Assembly (NCBI GenBank): GCA_905373795.1
Contig: CAJPUO010000001.1
Coordinates: 1-64,000, forward strand
DNA from: Candidatus Saccharimonadota bacterium
Lineage (GTDB): Bacteria > Patescibacteriota > Saccharimonadia > Saccharimonadales > Saccharimonadaceae
Length of the DNA stretch: 64,000 bases
Direction: 5' to 3'
Positions 38,954 to 47,656 of the stretch are shown here, piece after piece. The stretch's first letter is position 1; the number at the start of each line of letters is the position of its first letter. The position numbers and the translations under genes were made by a program. Below the pieces are notes generated by a model. It ran no database searches, was not told the origin of the DNA, and saw only the letters and a list, made by a program, of their open reading frames with translations.

Positions 38954-40767
38954 CACTGAACACCTTTAATATAACTAGCCAGTTGATCAATTGAAATTTG
39001 CTCTTCACTGGCGCGAGTACGAATACTGACGACGCGTGCTGCTTTATCTTTTGGTCCAACGATAATTTGTATTGGAATTTTTACAACAGTTGCTTCACGA
39101 ATCTTCTTTCCGATCGATTCATTACGGGCATCTGTCGTAAACCTTACATCGTTGTATTTTATAGGTTTCATTAACGTTACCTCTGATAGAATTGTTGTTA
39201 TTTCTGCAACATAGTCGAGAACAGTGTCGTTGATGGTTAAAATTCGCACTTGCTCTGGAGCCGCCCAGAACGGAAACCAACCACCAGTGTGTTCAATAAA
39301 AACACTTAAAAATCGTTCAATCGACCCCAGCAGAGCACAGTGAATCATCACAGGTGTTGTAAATTTACCATCACTTTCTGTATACTCTAAACCAAACCGT
39401 TGCGGCTGCACAAAGTCTAGCTGTACAGTTGCAACTTGGTGTTCACGACCAATCGCATCAGTCGCCATAAAGTCGATTTTTGGCCCATAAAAAGCAGCCT
39501 CTCCTTCCTGCTCAAAGTAATCCAAACCGACCTTTTCGACTGCCGATTTCAACTGATTTTGCGCAGAATTCCACAATGAGCGTTCACCCAAATATGCATC
39601 AGAATTATCACGATAACTCAGCCGCACTCTTAGTTTCATATCAATTGTACCGTACAGCTCGCGAGCAGCCGACAATAAATTGTTAATCTCATTCTCAATT
39701 TGATCCGGACGGCAAAATACATGGCTATCGTCTTGAGTTAGCGAACGCACGCGATTTAAGCCGCCAAGTTCGCCAGTTTTTTCATCGCGATAATCAGTCG
39801 TCGTTTCCAAATAGCGCACCGGCATATCGCGATAGCTCCGCGGCCGCGAAGCAAAAATCTGTGTATGGTGCGGGCAATTCATCGGCTTGAGTGCCATTTC
39901 ATCGCTCGTTTCTTGGCTTTTAACCAGGAATAGTTCTTCACCAAACTTTGCCCAGTGACCAGAAGTTTCGTATAGATCTTTCTTAGTAATGTGCGGTGTC
40001 CAGACCTTTTCAAAGCCAAATTTCTGCCGTAACTGGTTTGAATATTGAGCCACTACATCGCGCAAAATCGTACCCCGCGGCGTAAACAGCGGCAAGCCGA
40101 CGCCCACCAGCGGCGAAGTTGTGTATAAATCAAGCTCCTTGCCCAGTTTTCGATGATCGCGCTGCTTAGCTAGCTCCAGATTTTTAAGATAATCGTCCAA
40201 TTCTTTATGGGTCGCGAAAGCTACACCGTATAATCGTTGCATTTGTTGGCGTTTTTCATCGCCGCGCCAGTATGCCCCAGCCACCCGCATCAGCTTGAAC
40301 GCACCAACCTTACCCGTACTGTCGGCGTGCCCGCCGCGGCATAAGTCGGTATAATCACCCTGAGAATAGAGAGACACTGTTTTAAGTTTACTATCTCTAT
40401 CGGTTACCGATCCTAAATCCTCGCCAACCAATTCCTTAGCAACGGTCGTACCAGACCGCTTGAGATCATTTAGTAACTCAAGTTTAAATACTTGATGATT
40501 GTTTTCTGCCCAGGCAATGGCATCCTCAATCGGCACGTCGCGGCGTTCAAACGGATAATTAGCAGCGATAATTTTTTTCATCTCTTTTTCTATCTTTGGA
40601 AAATCATCTTCAGAAATTGTCGCGCCACCAAGGTCAATATCATAATAAAAGCCATCATCAATAGCTGGACCGACACCAAACTTAGCTTGAGGCCATAAAT
40701 GTTGAACGGCCTGCGCCATAATATGCGCTAAACTATGCCGCATTTTGTGCAATTCATCTGTACTCAT
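38953..40767 (-). CDS. thrS: Threonine-tRNA ligase without TGS domain
   Basis: The 604-aa class II synthetase begins directly with the editing domain: RHSLAH at residues 10-15 corresponds to the HxxxH near residue 73 in E. coli, so ~62 residues (TGS domain) are missing. Editing-site CRGGH is kept. The catalytic core has MNCPHH (zinc Cys), TQDDSHVF (zinc His), VMIHCALLGSIERF (zinc His, motif 3) and the C-terminal anticodon domain. The start is firm: TGGTATAAT (40780-40775) ends 8 nt before the ATG, leaving no space for an upstream domain. Confidence 0.95.
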   Translation of the reverse strand: MSTDELHKMRHSLAHIMAQAVQHLWPQAKFGVGPAIDDGFYYDIDLGGATISEDDFPKIEKEMKKIIAANYPFERRDVPIEDAIAWAENNHQVFKLELLNDLKRSGTTVAKELVGEDLGSVTDRDSKLKTVSLYSQGDYTDLCRGGHADSTGKVGAFKLMRVAGAYWRGDEKRQQMQRLYGVAFATHKELDDYLKNLELAKQRDHRKLGKELDLYTTSPLVGVGLPLFTPRGTILRDVVAQYSNQLRQKFGFEKVWTPHITKKDLYETSGHWAKFGEELFLVKSQETSDEMALKPMNCPHHTQIFASRPRSYRDMPVRYLETTTDYRDEKTGELGGLNRVRSLTQDDSHVFCRPDQIENEINNLLSAARELYGTIDMKLRVRLSYRDNSDAYLGERSLWNSAQNQLKSAVEKVGLDYFEQEGEAAFYGPKIDFMATDAIGREHQVATVQLDFVQPQRFGLEYTESDGKFTTPVMIHCALLGSIERFLSVFIEHTGGWFPFWAAPEQVRILTINDTVLDYVAEITTILSEVTLMKPIKYNDVRFTTDARNESIGKKIREATVVKIPIQIIVGPKDKAARVVSIRTRASEEQISIDQLASYIKGVQ

Positions 40768-40825
40768 ACGTCATATTATACCATGTCTTGCAATCAATCT
40801 CTTTCTCTGATAGAATCAAAAAAGC

Positions 40826-40902
40826 GGGCGATTAGCTCATTTGGCTAGAGCGCTTCATTGACGTTGAAGAGGTGAGAGGTTCGAATCCTCTATTGCCCAC
40901 CA
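40826..40902 (+). tRNA. tRNA-Val (GAC)
   Basis: Acceptor GGGCGAT/ATTGCCC (one G-U), anticodon loop TTGACGT, T-arm GGTTCGAATCC, encoded CCA. TGATAGAAT upstream is its likely -10. Confidence 0.93.
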
Positions 40903-40925
40903 ATTCAGGTTTTTGTATTTTATAT

Positions 40926-40954
40926 TTGACTTTTTTGCTTGTATATGTTAACAT
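40926..40954 (+). promoter_or_regulatory. Promoter of the 50-aa ORF (TTGACT-17-TAACAT)
   Basis: TTGACT (40926-40931), 17 bp ending TGT, TAACAT (40949-40954), with the ATG 8 nt further on. Confidence 0.65.
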
Positions 40955-40961
40955 AAACAGT

Positions 40962-41114
40962 ATGAGTAATCTTTCCTCAACGCAAGCATCCAAGCAACTT
41001 CCGCAGCGGTCGCGGAGCCCCCTGCTTGATAAGACGGTTTTATATTTCGAGTATAATGAGAAAATCGCAAAGGTACGCGCAAGGCTGCAGAAAAATTCTC
41101 GTTGTAAGAAATAA
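40962..41114 (+). CDS. Small basic protein, 50 aa
   Basis: The frame encodes a 50-residue basic protein (ends VRARLQKNSRCKK) with no membrane segment. The -35/-10 pair is well spaced and the ATG is 8 nt after the -10, the same geometry as the other leaderless genes, so this is probably a real small gene. Function unknown. It converges on the glycosyltransferase gene. Confidence 0.55.
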   Translation: MSNLSSTQASKQLPQRSRSPLLDKTVLYFEYNEKIAKVRARLQKNSRCKK

Positions 41115-41142
41115 TTACAATACAAAGTTACGTTTATTTTTT

Positions 41143-42825
41143 TCACCTGCCTTTAAAAACACGAGGCGACTTTTTCTTATTCTGACGCTCTTGATCGTTC
41201 ATGTCAATCGTAGTCTTCTCTGTCACATCAAACTTGTCTAAATACTTGCCGAGAATTAAATGTGTATGAGCATTATAGGCCGACATTGAACTATAAAGAA
41301 TTGACGTAACAGGCATCAACACCCACTGTAGTAGCATTAATATATTCCGGCGGCGTTTATAGCGCTCTGGGCGCGGCGGTAAAAACCTAAAAGAGGTAAA
41401 TATCGAAACTACAAGACCTATCATGGCAATCTGCTGCAAAAAACTAACTGTATCTGGCAATTGATGAGCAACCACGCTCCTGGCCGCTTCCCTATTGAGC
41501 AGCAACGGCATCCAACCGCCGAAAGCTACCATAACCGAGACGCTAGCTAAGGTTACATGCCCCTCCAATAACCTAATAAACCGCGTAAAGCTTGGCCAGA
41601 ATGGCGCGCCACGATTGCGGCTAAAAACAATATTACCAACATACGCTACATCGGAAGAACCATATGACCAGCGCCGCAGCTGAATAAATTGCGCCTTTAA
41701 CGTCTTTATATAAGTATTGCCTAAAACTGCGTCTTGATAAATCGGGACGTACATAGGCAATACTGCGTAATCGCCCTTAAAGTGAAAATAACTGCGCCAG
41801 TACTGATGCCCGTCTTCGACAATTGTACGCGTACTCCAAAAGTTCATTTCAACCAGCGCATCCATCGGCTGGGCATGAGAAGCAAAATTACGCAGCGAAT
41901 ACGGCCGCATAGAACTAATAATATTCCAGAAAGAGTTACCAGTCGCTAGCACCCGCATCGGCGCTGGCACATCCCAAATATTGTTAGTAAACAAGGATAT
42001 CGGTTGATAAGACAAGTGCTTTCGATTTTCATGGACAATGTATTCATAGGTTAAATAATCGAAATAGTATTTATGCGGCTTATTATCGCAATCCATGGTT
42101 GTTACTATCACATTAGAAAAAGCTATCTTCTGCTCTTCCAGATATTTTTTCAGCCATTTTCCTGCGTAAGTTATGTTTCCGCCCTTACCGATAACTTCAT
42201 TAGGTAAATCTTTAGGGTGCTTGACGATATGGAAAGAATGAAAATACTTGCCATATTTATCCCGAAGGGTTTTAGCAGTTTCCTCAATACCAGCTCCGCC
42301 ACGCTCTTCGTAAGCAAAAACAATAATTAGGTGTTTTTTATCGTAAGTTGTATCAACAACCGACTTTAAAGCCGGCTCAATAACCTCAATGCTCTCGTTA
42401 TACGCAGGCATAATCAAAGCATTGTATAAATCTGAAGCTTTTGGGAAAAAGCCATCCTTACTAGTAGACATTAATCGCAGGTTTTCCATGTGCCGCTTAT
42501 AAAAAATGTTCTTAATTTTACGATTAGATTTTTTTAATTTATCATAGGCTGCCTTGGGGTTATCCAAATCCGCCAAGAGCCTGTTCCAGTCCGTGTTCGA
42601 GGCTTTCTCCATCATACTGCGTCCGCCAACCACTCGATAGCAAATACCGATAGACCTTACTAAAGTAGATAAAATAATTATCAAAAGGTAAATTGAAGCT
42701 AAAAGCGGATTAAAAATCGATAAAACTATCAATAGGATAATTGCCCCGTAGCTAAAAAAACCAGGCAATATTTCAAAAAACCGATACTTTTTAGTCCGTT
42801 TTCCAAGAGGAATTTCTAAATCCAT
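41143..42825 (-). CDS. Membrane glycosyltransferase, family 2 type
   Basis: The 560-aa processive-type GT2 enzyme has two N-terminal helices (18-62), the nucleotide-sugar site IMPAYNES, VTTMDCDN (DxD), the acceptor-site IVEDGHQYW (ED) and LRRWSYG (RRW, as in QxxRW). Three or more C-terminal helices follow. Likely it builds a cell-surface polysaccharide or glycolipid at the membrane. The upstream neighbour is a small membrane protein 2 bp away, and behind that tRNA-Thr; the three may share a transcript. Confidence 0.85.
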   Translation of the reverse strand: MDLEIPLGKRTKKYRFFEILPGFFSYGAIILLIVLSIFNPLLASIYLLIIILSTLVRSIGICYRVVGGRSMMEKASNTDWNRLLADLDNPKAAYDKLKKSNRKIKNIFYKRHMENLRLMSTSKDGFFPKASDLYNALIMPAYNESIEVIEPALKSVVDTTYDKKHLIIVFAYEERGGAGIEETAKTLRDKYGKYFHSFHIVKHPKDLPNEVIGKGGNITYAGKWLKKYLEEQKIAFSNVIVTTMDCDNKPHKYYFDYLTYEYIVHENRKHLSYQPISLFTNNIWDVPAPMRVLATGNSFWNIISSMRPYSLRNFASHAQPMDALVEMNFWSTRTIVEDGHQYWRSYFHFKGDYAVLPMYVPIYQDAVLGNTYIKTLKAQFIQLRRWSYGSSDVAYVGNIVFSRNRGAPFWPSFTRFIRLLEGHVTLASVSVMVAFGGWMPLLLNREAARSVVAHQLPDTVSFLQQIAMIGLVVSIFTSFRFLPPRPERYKRRRNILMLLQWVLMPVTSILYSSMSAYNAHTHLILGKYLDKFDVTEKTTIDMNDQERQNKKKSPRVFKGR

Positions 42826-42827
42826 CG

Positions 42828-43205
42828 CTACCCCAAAGAAGCAATCTTAATTATCGACCAGGCAAAAATCACCAATATTATCAGCAAACCAAGCGTCAGA
42901 CACAGCACAAACATTGCTAGATCGCGTCTTTTAGCAAGCGCAAGCTTCACACTCAGCACCGAATGACCAACAGCCATGATTATCGCTAAAACAGCATAGC
43001 TAAATAGATCATACCAGTAACTTCTGTAAAAATTAGCAACACCATACGCCGTGTACCGAGTTATTACTTGAGATTCATTAGGCTTAATTGCTACTACCAG
43101 AAAGACAGCAATAATAACAACCGCAATCAGATTAATAACGATCAAGCCAGTTAGCCCTCTGTCTGCAGCAATAACTCGTAAAGATTTTTTTACAGTGTCG
43201 TTCAT
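42828..43205 (-). CDS. Small membrane protein, three helices
   Basis: The 125-aa protein has helices at about 19-43, 68-86 and 96-120. Family not recognised. Its ATG lies 6 nt after the CCA of tRNA-Thr, with no Shine-Dalgarno. Maturation of the tRNA 3' end would release an mRNA with an almost absent leader. The glycosyltransferase gene follows 2 bp after its stop, so it may be an accessory subunit. Confidence 0.7.
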   Translation of the reverse strand: MNDTVKKSLRVIAADRGLTGLIVINLIAVVIIAVFLVVAIKPNESQVITRYTAYGVANFYRSYWYDLFSYAVLAIIMAVGHSVLSVKLALAKRRDLAMFVLCLTLGLLIILVIFAWSIIKIASLG

Positions 43206-43211
43206 AAACTA

Positions 43212-43287
43212 TGGAGCCGCTGACCAGATTTGAACTGGTGACCTACGCTTTACGAAAGCGCCGCTCTACCAACTGAGCTACAGCGGC
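43212..43287 (-). tRNA. tRNA-Thr (CGT)
   Basis: Acceptor GCCGCTG/CAGCGGC, anticodon loop TTCGTAA, T-arm AGTTCAAATCT, encoded CCA. TTGGTATAAT upstream is its -10. It is followed 6 nt later by an ORF start. Confidence 0.94.
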
Positions 43288-43338
43288 ATACTCCTAGGAA
43301 GATTATACCAAAAGGAGGGTTTTTTTCAACCTGAACAG

Positions 43339-44331
43339 CTACTTATCAACGGATATGTAGTATTTTACTTTGTTGCTTTTTTTAATACTATCTAGCTGTT
43401 TATTGAATACCGTCAAGGGGACTTTAATGTAAGAATAATTCACATTATTACCATCTATAGCATTCAAAACGATAAAGTAATAGCCATCGCCAGACAGCGT
43501 CTTAACAGGTCCAGTAATTTTTCCTTTCGGCGATTTTAAGGCAGCCTCAGTTAAGCCGCCATCAGAGTTATCTTTAGAGATAGAAAGATCAAATACCGGC
43601 TGGATTTTATCGCCAAATTCATGGGCAATATCTTTTAGATTTTTGCCTGATTTTATTTTTTTCTGGATTTGCATAACTAGATCTTCTGCTTTTTTATCAA
43701 TTTTAAACGAAACTTCTTGCTTGAGAACCGTGTACTCCATGGCAGTTGTTAGCTCGCCCATAGTCCAGTGAAGATTATCCTTGACCACAGACTCATAGGC
43801 TGCCTCCGAAAGCTTACTGACTTCGCGCTGGCGCTGTATTAAGCCCTGAACCTTATCTTTATCAACCGAGATTCCGTTTTCGCGCGCCAGTTTTTTTGCA
43901 TAAGCAACATCCAAAGCCTTATCTATGGATTGTTTCTGATAAAATTTAACTTTGTCTTTTTGATCAGACTGGCCTTGATTATTCAAAATAGTTAATGTGC
44001 TGCGATGATACAATAAATAATCTCTGTATAAAGCATCTTCGCCGTCAATATTTGCCACCGGCAGCGGAAATATCTTAACAAGCCGATACGAAATGTCTCC
44101 CGTGTCTTTCCAGACATACAACTGCAACCATCCTAAAGTAACAAAAACCGCCAAAACAGCCAAACTGACAAACGATGTAATCCAAATAAGCCGATGTTTC
44201 GTGTATTGTATCGGGTACTTGTGTTTGCGCCCTGCCGCCAGCACTTTCTCGCGATGCTGCGCCACGGTATCATTAGTAATACGCGATGGCAGCTCTTTTT
44301 TAGTTTTATTCCGCTTCAATAACTTCTTCAT
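43339..44331 (-). CDS. Membrane-anchored PrsA/SurA-like foldase
   Basis: The 330-aa protein has a basic cytoplasmic start (MKKLLKRNKTKKE), one membrane helix (about 50-72), a SurA-N-like helical chaperone region (about 110-245) and a parvulin-like segment (GKNLKDIAHEFGDK, DNSDGGLTEAALKS, GPVKTLSGDGYYFI). It likely folds exported proteins outside the membrane. A longer frame exists, but GAGGGGG before the ATG at 44331 decides the start. It overlaps the PH-domain gene by 26 bp. Confidence 0.8.
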   Translation of the reverse strand: MKKLLKRNKTKKELPSRITNDTVAQHREKVLAAGRKHKYPIQYTKHRLIWITSFVSLAVLAVFVTLGWLQLYVWKDTGDISYRLVKIFPLPVANIDGEDALYRDYLLYHRSTLTILNNQGQSDQKDKVKFYQKQSIDKALDVAYAKKLARENGISVDKDKVQGLIQRQREVSKLSEAAYESVVKDNLHWTMGELTTAMEYTVLKQEVSFKIDKKAEDLVMQIQKKIKSGKNLKDIAHEFGDKIQPVFDLSISKDNSDGGLTEAALKSPKGKITGPVKTLSGDGYYFIVLNAIDGNNVNYSYIKVPLTVFNKQLDSIKKSNKVKYYISVDK

Positions 44332-44842
44332 TATCGTCCCCCTCTTTCTTAGCCGACAACTCAACCGCGTCTTGCAGTCTATTATAGATTTCATCTGGAT
44401 GTTCGACATTTTTTATTACTAAATCGCCTACAAACGTCTGAATGACTATTGTACCAAACTTAAAGACCTCGCCGCTAAACCCTGGCACATTATAGCTGAT
44501 ATTTTGTATTTTCGATAGGCGTAACTCAATAACGTCCTTGCCGAAAAAACCGTGCTGCGTAATTTGGCGAATCCGCTGATCGGTCACAATATAGTATGTA
44601 TAAAACCACATTAAAAAATGGTATAAAAACATGATCAAACCAAACACAAAGCTGCCTACAAACACCCATAATAAATTAAGGTTATCTTGCCAAATAAGAA
44701 ACGGCAGCGCCCCAATTGCCATGGGAACTAAAAGCAGGTAAAACCCCTTTCTCATAGCAATAATATGCCGGCGAAATACAAACAATAGCCGCTCTCCATC
44801 TCGCTGGCCATCAAACTGCTTTTCAACCGTACCCTCTGTCAT
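44306..44842 (-). CDS. Membrane PH-domain (DUF304/bPH2) protein
   Basis: The 178-aa protein has two membrane helices (about 31-50 and 56-82) and a bacterial PH-like domain (YYIVTDQRIRQITQHGFFGKD, given as YYIVTDQRI and HGFFGKD, then LRLSKIQNISY, FKFGTIVIQT). The C-terminus is acidic. The ATG lies 5 nt after the CCA of tRNA-Arg, so the message probably starts at the tRNA 3' processing site. The foldase gene overlaps its end. Confidence 0.82.
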   Translation of the reverse strand: MTEGTVEKQFDGQRDGERLLFVFRRHIIAMRKGFYLLLVPMAIGALPFLIWQDNLNLLWVFVGSFVFGLIMFLYHFLMWFYTYYIVTDQRIRQITQHGFFGKDVIELRLSKIQNISYNVPGFSGEVFKFGTIVIQTFVGDLVIKNVEHPDEIYNRLQDAVELSAKKEGDDNEEVIEAE

Positions 44843-44847
44843 ATCTA

Positions 44848-44924
44848 TGGTACCCCGGGCAGGAGTCGAACCTGCAACCTTATCCTTAGGACGGATCTGC
44901 TCTATCCAGTTGAGCTACCGAGGC
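44848..44924 (-). tRNA. tRNA-Arg (CCT)
   Basis: Acceptor GCCTCGG/CCGGGGT region with G-U, anticodon loop GTCCTAA, T-arm GGTTCGACTCC, encoded CCA. TGGTATAAT ends 8 nt before the mature 5' end. Confidence 0.92.
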
Positions 44925-44965
44925 ATATACTAATTATACCACGGCAGCCCTCAGGAAAGACCAGC

Positions 44966-45490
44966 CTAGCGCGTAAACTTCTCGTTTAGCATATGGTAAT
45001 CCATCAGCTCTTCTTTATCGAACCAATGGGCAATTTCTTGGGCAGCTTCCTCTGGATCGCCAGACGCGTGAATCAAATTTGGCACGCCCTTTTGGCACTC
45101 ATCCGCATACCCAAAACTCATGTGCGAATAATCGCCGCGAATCGTTCCCATGTCAGCCGCCTTTGGCTCAGTCGGACCAACAATTTTACGCACTAATTCC
45201 ACCGCCTCAACGCCCTCAAATACCACAGCAACTACCGGACCGTTCATCATAAAATCAAGCGTGACGTTAAACGCATCTTCGCCGCGGCGAGTCACCATCT
45301 TGCCGATATCTTCATAATGATGATAGTAATGCTCCCGGTCTGGCGCTGCCATCTTAATTCCAACCATTTTTAATCCAACGCGTTCAAATCTTTGCAAAAT
45401 CTCGCCGACAATCCCACGCTGCACCGCATCGGGCTTGAAAACGACAAGCGTTCTCTCAACACCGCAATACTTTTTCTTATTATCCGCCAT
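44966..45490 (-). CDS. ndk: Nucleoside-diphosphate kinase
   Basis: Ndk transfers the gamma-phosphate between nucleotides to balance NTP pools. The 174-aa protein has ERTLVVFKPDAVQRG, the active-site region NLIHASGDPEEA (catalytic His) and TIRGDYS. At 174 residues it is longer than the usual ~140-150 because of inserts near residue 55-80 and a C-terminal extension. GAGGAG precedes the ATG. Confidence 0.95.
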   Translation of the reverse strand: MADNKKKYCGVERTLVVFKPDAVQRGIVGEILQRFERVGLKMVGIKMAAPDREHYYHHYEDIGKMVTRRGEDAFNVTLDFMMNGPVVAVVFEGVEAVELVRKIVGPTEPKAADMGTIRGDYSHMSFGYADECQKGVPNLIHASGDPEEAAQEIAHWFDKEELMDYHMLNEKFTR

Positions 45491-45578
45491 ATGACATCTC
45501 CTCTGTTAACTTGTTACGCTATATAATATCAGAAATTGCTAATTTGATAAACTTCACAGAGGCAAGTACAATAAGCAT

Positions 45579-46499
45579 ATGTTTATATCAGAAGCGTTAA
45601 CCGATTTCTTAGAGCATTTAGAAGTTGAGGGCGGCCGCAGTCCAAAAACAATTGCTAATTATCAATTATATTTAGAGCGCTTCATAGATTTTGCTGGCGA
45701 TATTACCGTTGACAAAATTACATCAGAAGTAATTCGCCGATATAGGCTTTGGCTCAATAGGTACAAAAATGAAACGACAAACGAAGAGTTGTCTTTAATC
45801 ACCCAAAGTTACCACTTGATCGCTCTGCGCGGATTTTTAACCTATCTATCACGCCGGAATATTACATCTTTGGCTGCCGATAAAATCATCTTGCCTAAAA
45901 CCGCCAGAAAACAAGTTACGTTTTTACAATATGACGAAGTTGTACGAATGATAAATCAGATACCAACCGACACCGAAGCTGGTCTACGCGATCGAGCAAT
46001 CGTTGAATTATTATTTTCCAGCGGTTTGCGAGTCTCGGAGCTGGTGAATTTGAATCGCGACCATATAAACTTATCACGGCGCGAGTTTATGGTGCGCGGA
46101 AAAGGCCAAAAAGATCGTCCAGTTTTTATTTCAAAGAGCGCCGCCGAACATGTTTCATCGTATTTGGATGCCAGGACAGACAGTTTACCAGCCCTATTCT
46201 TAAGCTATAGCCGAAGAAATGCCGCGCCAAATCTATCAGGAGACTATAGGCGGTTAAGCGCCCGCAGTATTCAGCGAATGATTAGCCAATATGCTCGGTT
46301 AGCCGGTATAACAAAACATGTCAGCCCGCACACCATGCGCCATAGTTTTGCCACTGATCTGCTGATGAATGGCGCAGATTTGCGATCCGTTCAGTCGCTA
46401 CTGGGACATAGCAATATATCTACCACGCAAGTTTACACCCACGTCACCGACCAGCATCTTAAAGATATCCACGAGCGGTTTCATAGCGATACTGACTAG
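45579..46499 (+). CDS. Xer-family tyrosine recombinase
   Basis: The 306-aa protein has the N-terminal SAM-like DNA-binding domain and the catalytic residues in SSGLRVSEL (Arg), RGKGQKDRP (Lys), SPHTMRHSFAT (His, Arg), LLGHSNIS (His) and TTQVYTHV (Tyr nucleophile). It fits XerC/XerD-type chromosome dimer resolution. No att site, integron array or element boundary is visible, so a housekeeping role is more likely than an integrase. The ATG is 7 nt after TACAAT (45567-45572). Confidence 0.9.
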   Translation: MFISEALTDFLEHLEVEGGRSPKTIANYQLYLERFIDFAGDITVDKITSEVIRRYRLWLNRYKNETTNEELSLITQSYHLIALRGFLTYLSRRNITSLAADKIILPKTARKQVTFLQYDEVVRMINQIPTDTEAGLRDRAIVELLFSSGLRVSELVNLNRDHINLSRREFMVRGKGQKDRPVFISKSAAEHVSSYLDARTDSLPALFLSYSRRNAAPNLSGDYRRLSARSIQRMISQYARLAGITKHVSPHTMRHSFATDLLMNGADLRSVQSLLGHSNISTTQVYTHVTDQHLKDIHERFHSDTD

Positions 46500-46501
46500 A
46501 T

Positions 46502-47656
46502 TTAATAAGGCTTGCATTCTCCGTAAGAATGCCCTGAATCAGTTACCGAAAAATCTTTACAGAGGCTATTGATCAGTTCTATAGCGTTATCTGGATAAGC
46601 AAAATCGTCGCCAATTTGCAGCCTCGCCTCGACCCGCCTGAACAAATTGCTTGCTCGTCCGGTTGAATCGACTGCTGGCTGCACGCCGTCAAACGACACT
46701 ATCGAATGTCCGTTTTTTAAGGAAACTTTAACGCTAGCTCCCTTATATATCGAATTTAACCGCAAGAATGCATTTGCGCTGGCGCTTCTGGTTATAGTAC
46801 CGACATTTATAGAAGCCTTGCAAGCGTACGTGCCAGAAAATCGAAAGCTTTTACTGCAAGTAGTTATACTTACATCGTTATCGTGAGCGTGTCCGTCAGT
46901 TGCTCGCGGATGAGCCGAGGCTGTTAATGACGTACCATTTTCCAGCGATGCGCTAGGAATATCGCTTCTCGGTACATACGGACGCAGGAACATCGTTGAA
47001 CCAGTCTTGTCTAATTGTTCTAAATTAAATGATTCGCCGGGATTAATTATTTGGGTGCGCATAAGCGATGGGGTACTAGCTCCCCACGTACTTTTGTTAT
47101 ATAAAAGACCAGTCATACTGCTTTCGTTCGCCGGAGAAGTGGCGTCTTCCCCAGAATTACCCTCGTCGTCCCTTTTATACCACTCAATTACCACCGTATC
47201 AAAATCACCAGTAGCCCTTAAGGGTATAACTTGCGACTTATCCTCGACAGCCTTATATATAAAATCCTTAGTATTCATGGCTATTTTTACACAGGTATAA
47301 GCCTGATTGAACACCTGGCCAGTAGATAAAGTTCCAGATTTAACAATAGTTTCCGTATCAGAAGCTCCATTCACTACGCCAGATCTTCTGATAACATTAC
47401 AGGCGTCTCCAAAATTGACCAATGCCTGTGTAGCAGCAGTATTCCCAGTTTGAGCAGCACGCACCACCCGTTTGGCATCCTCAACACCCGCCAAAGCAGC
47501 GTCGTAAGCGCCTTGTGATAAATTATTGTTTGTCGCCTGCTGCTGATCAAGAATCATCAACTTAATAAAGCCAACTGTCAGCACGGTCAATAGTAATGTT
47601 GCAAAAATCACCGCAAATAGCGACGCCGCACCGCGCTGTTTATGTGTATTAGCCAT
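46502..47656 (-). CDS. PilX-like minor pilin
   Basis: The ~384-aa protein has RGAASLFAVIF followed by a hydrophobic helix, a prepilin-like N-terminus cleaved after Gly. The residue five after the cleavage is Phe, not Glu, as in GspK/PilX-type tip pilins. The large C-terminal domain carries several Cys. Start at 47656 has AGGACAA upstream and overlaps the previous gene's stop by 8 bp; the frame upstream to 47677 is not needed. Last gene of the pilus locus. Confidence 0.78.
   Translation of the reverse strand: MANTHKQRGAASLFAVIFATLLLTVLTVGFIKLMILDQQQATNNNLSQGAYDAALAGVEDAKRVVRAAQTGNTAATQALVNFGDACNVIRRSGVVNGASDTETIVKSGTLSTGQVFNQAYTCVKIAMNTKDFIYKAVEDKSQVIPLRATGDFDTVVIEWYKRDDEGNSGEDATSPANESSMTGLLYNKSTWGASTPSLMRTQIINPGESFNLEQLDKTGSTMFLRPYVPRSDIPSASLENGTSLTASAHPRATDGHAHDNDVSITTCSKSFRFSGTYACKASINVGTITRSASANAFLRLNSIYKGASVKVSLKNGHSIVSFDGVQPAVDSTGRASNLFRRVEARLQIGDDFAYPDNAIELINSLCKDFSVTDSGHSYGECKPY

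Noticed and set aside
45579..46499. Xer recombinase as a mobile-element integrase
   Set aside because: No attachment-site repeats, cargo or compositional change around it, and it sits next to housekeeping and pilus genes.
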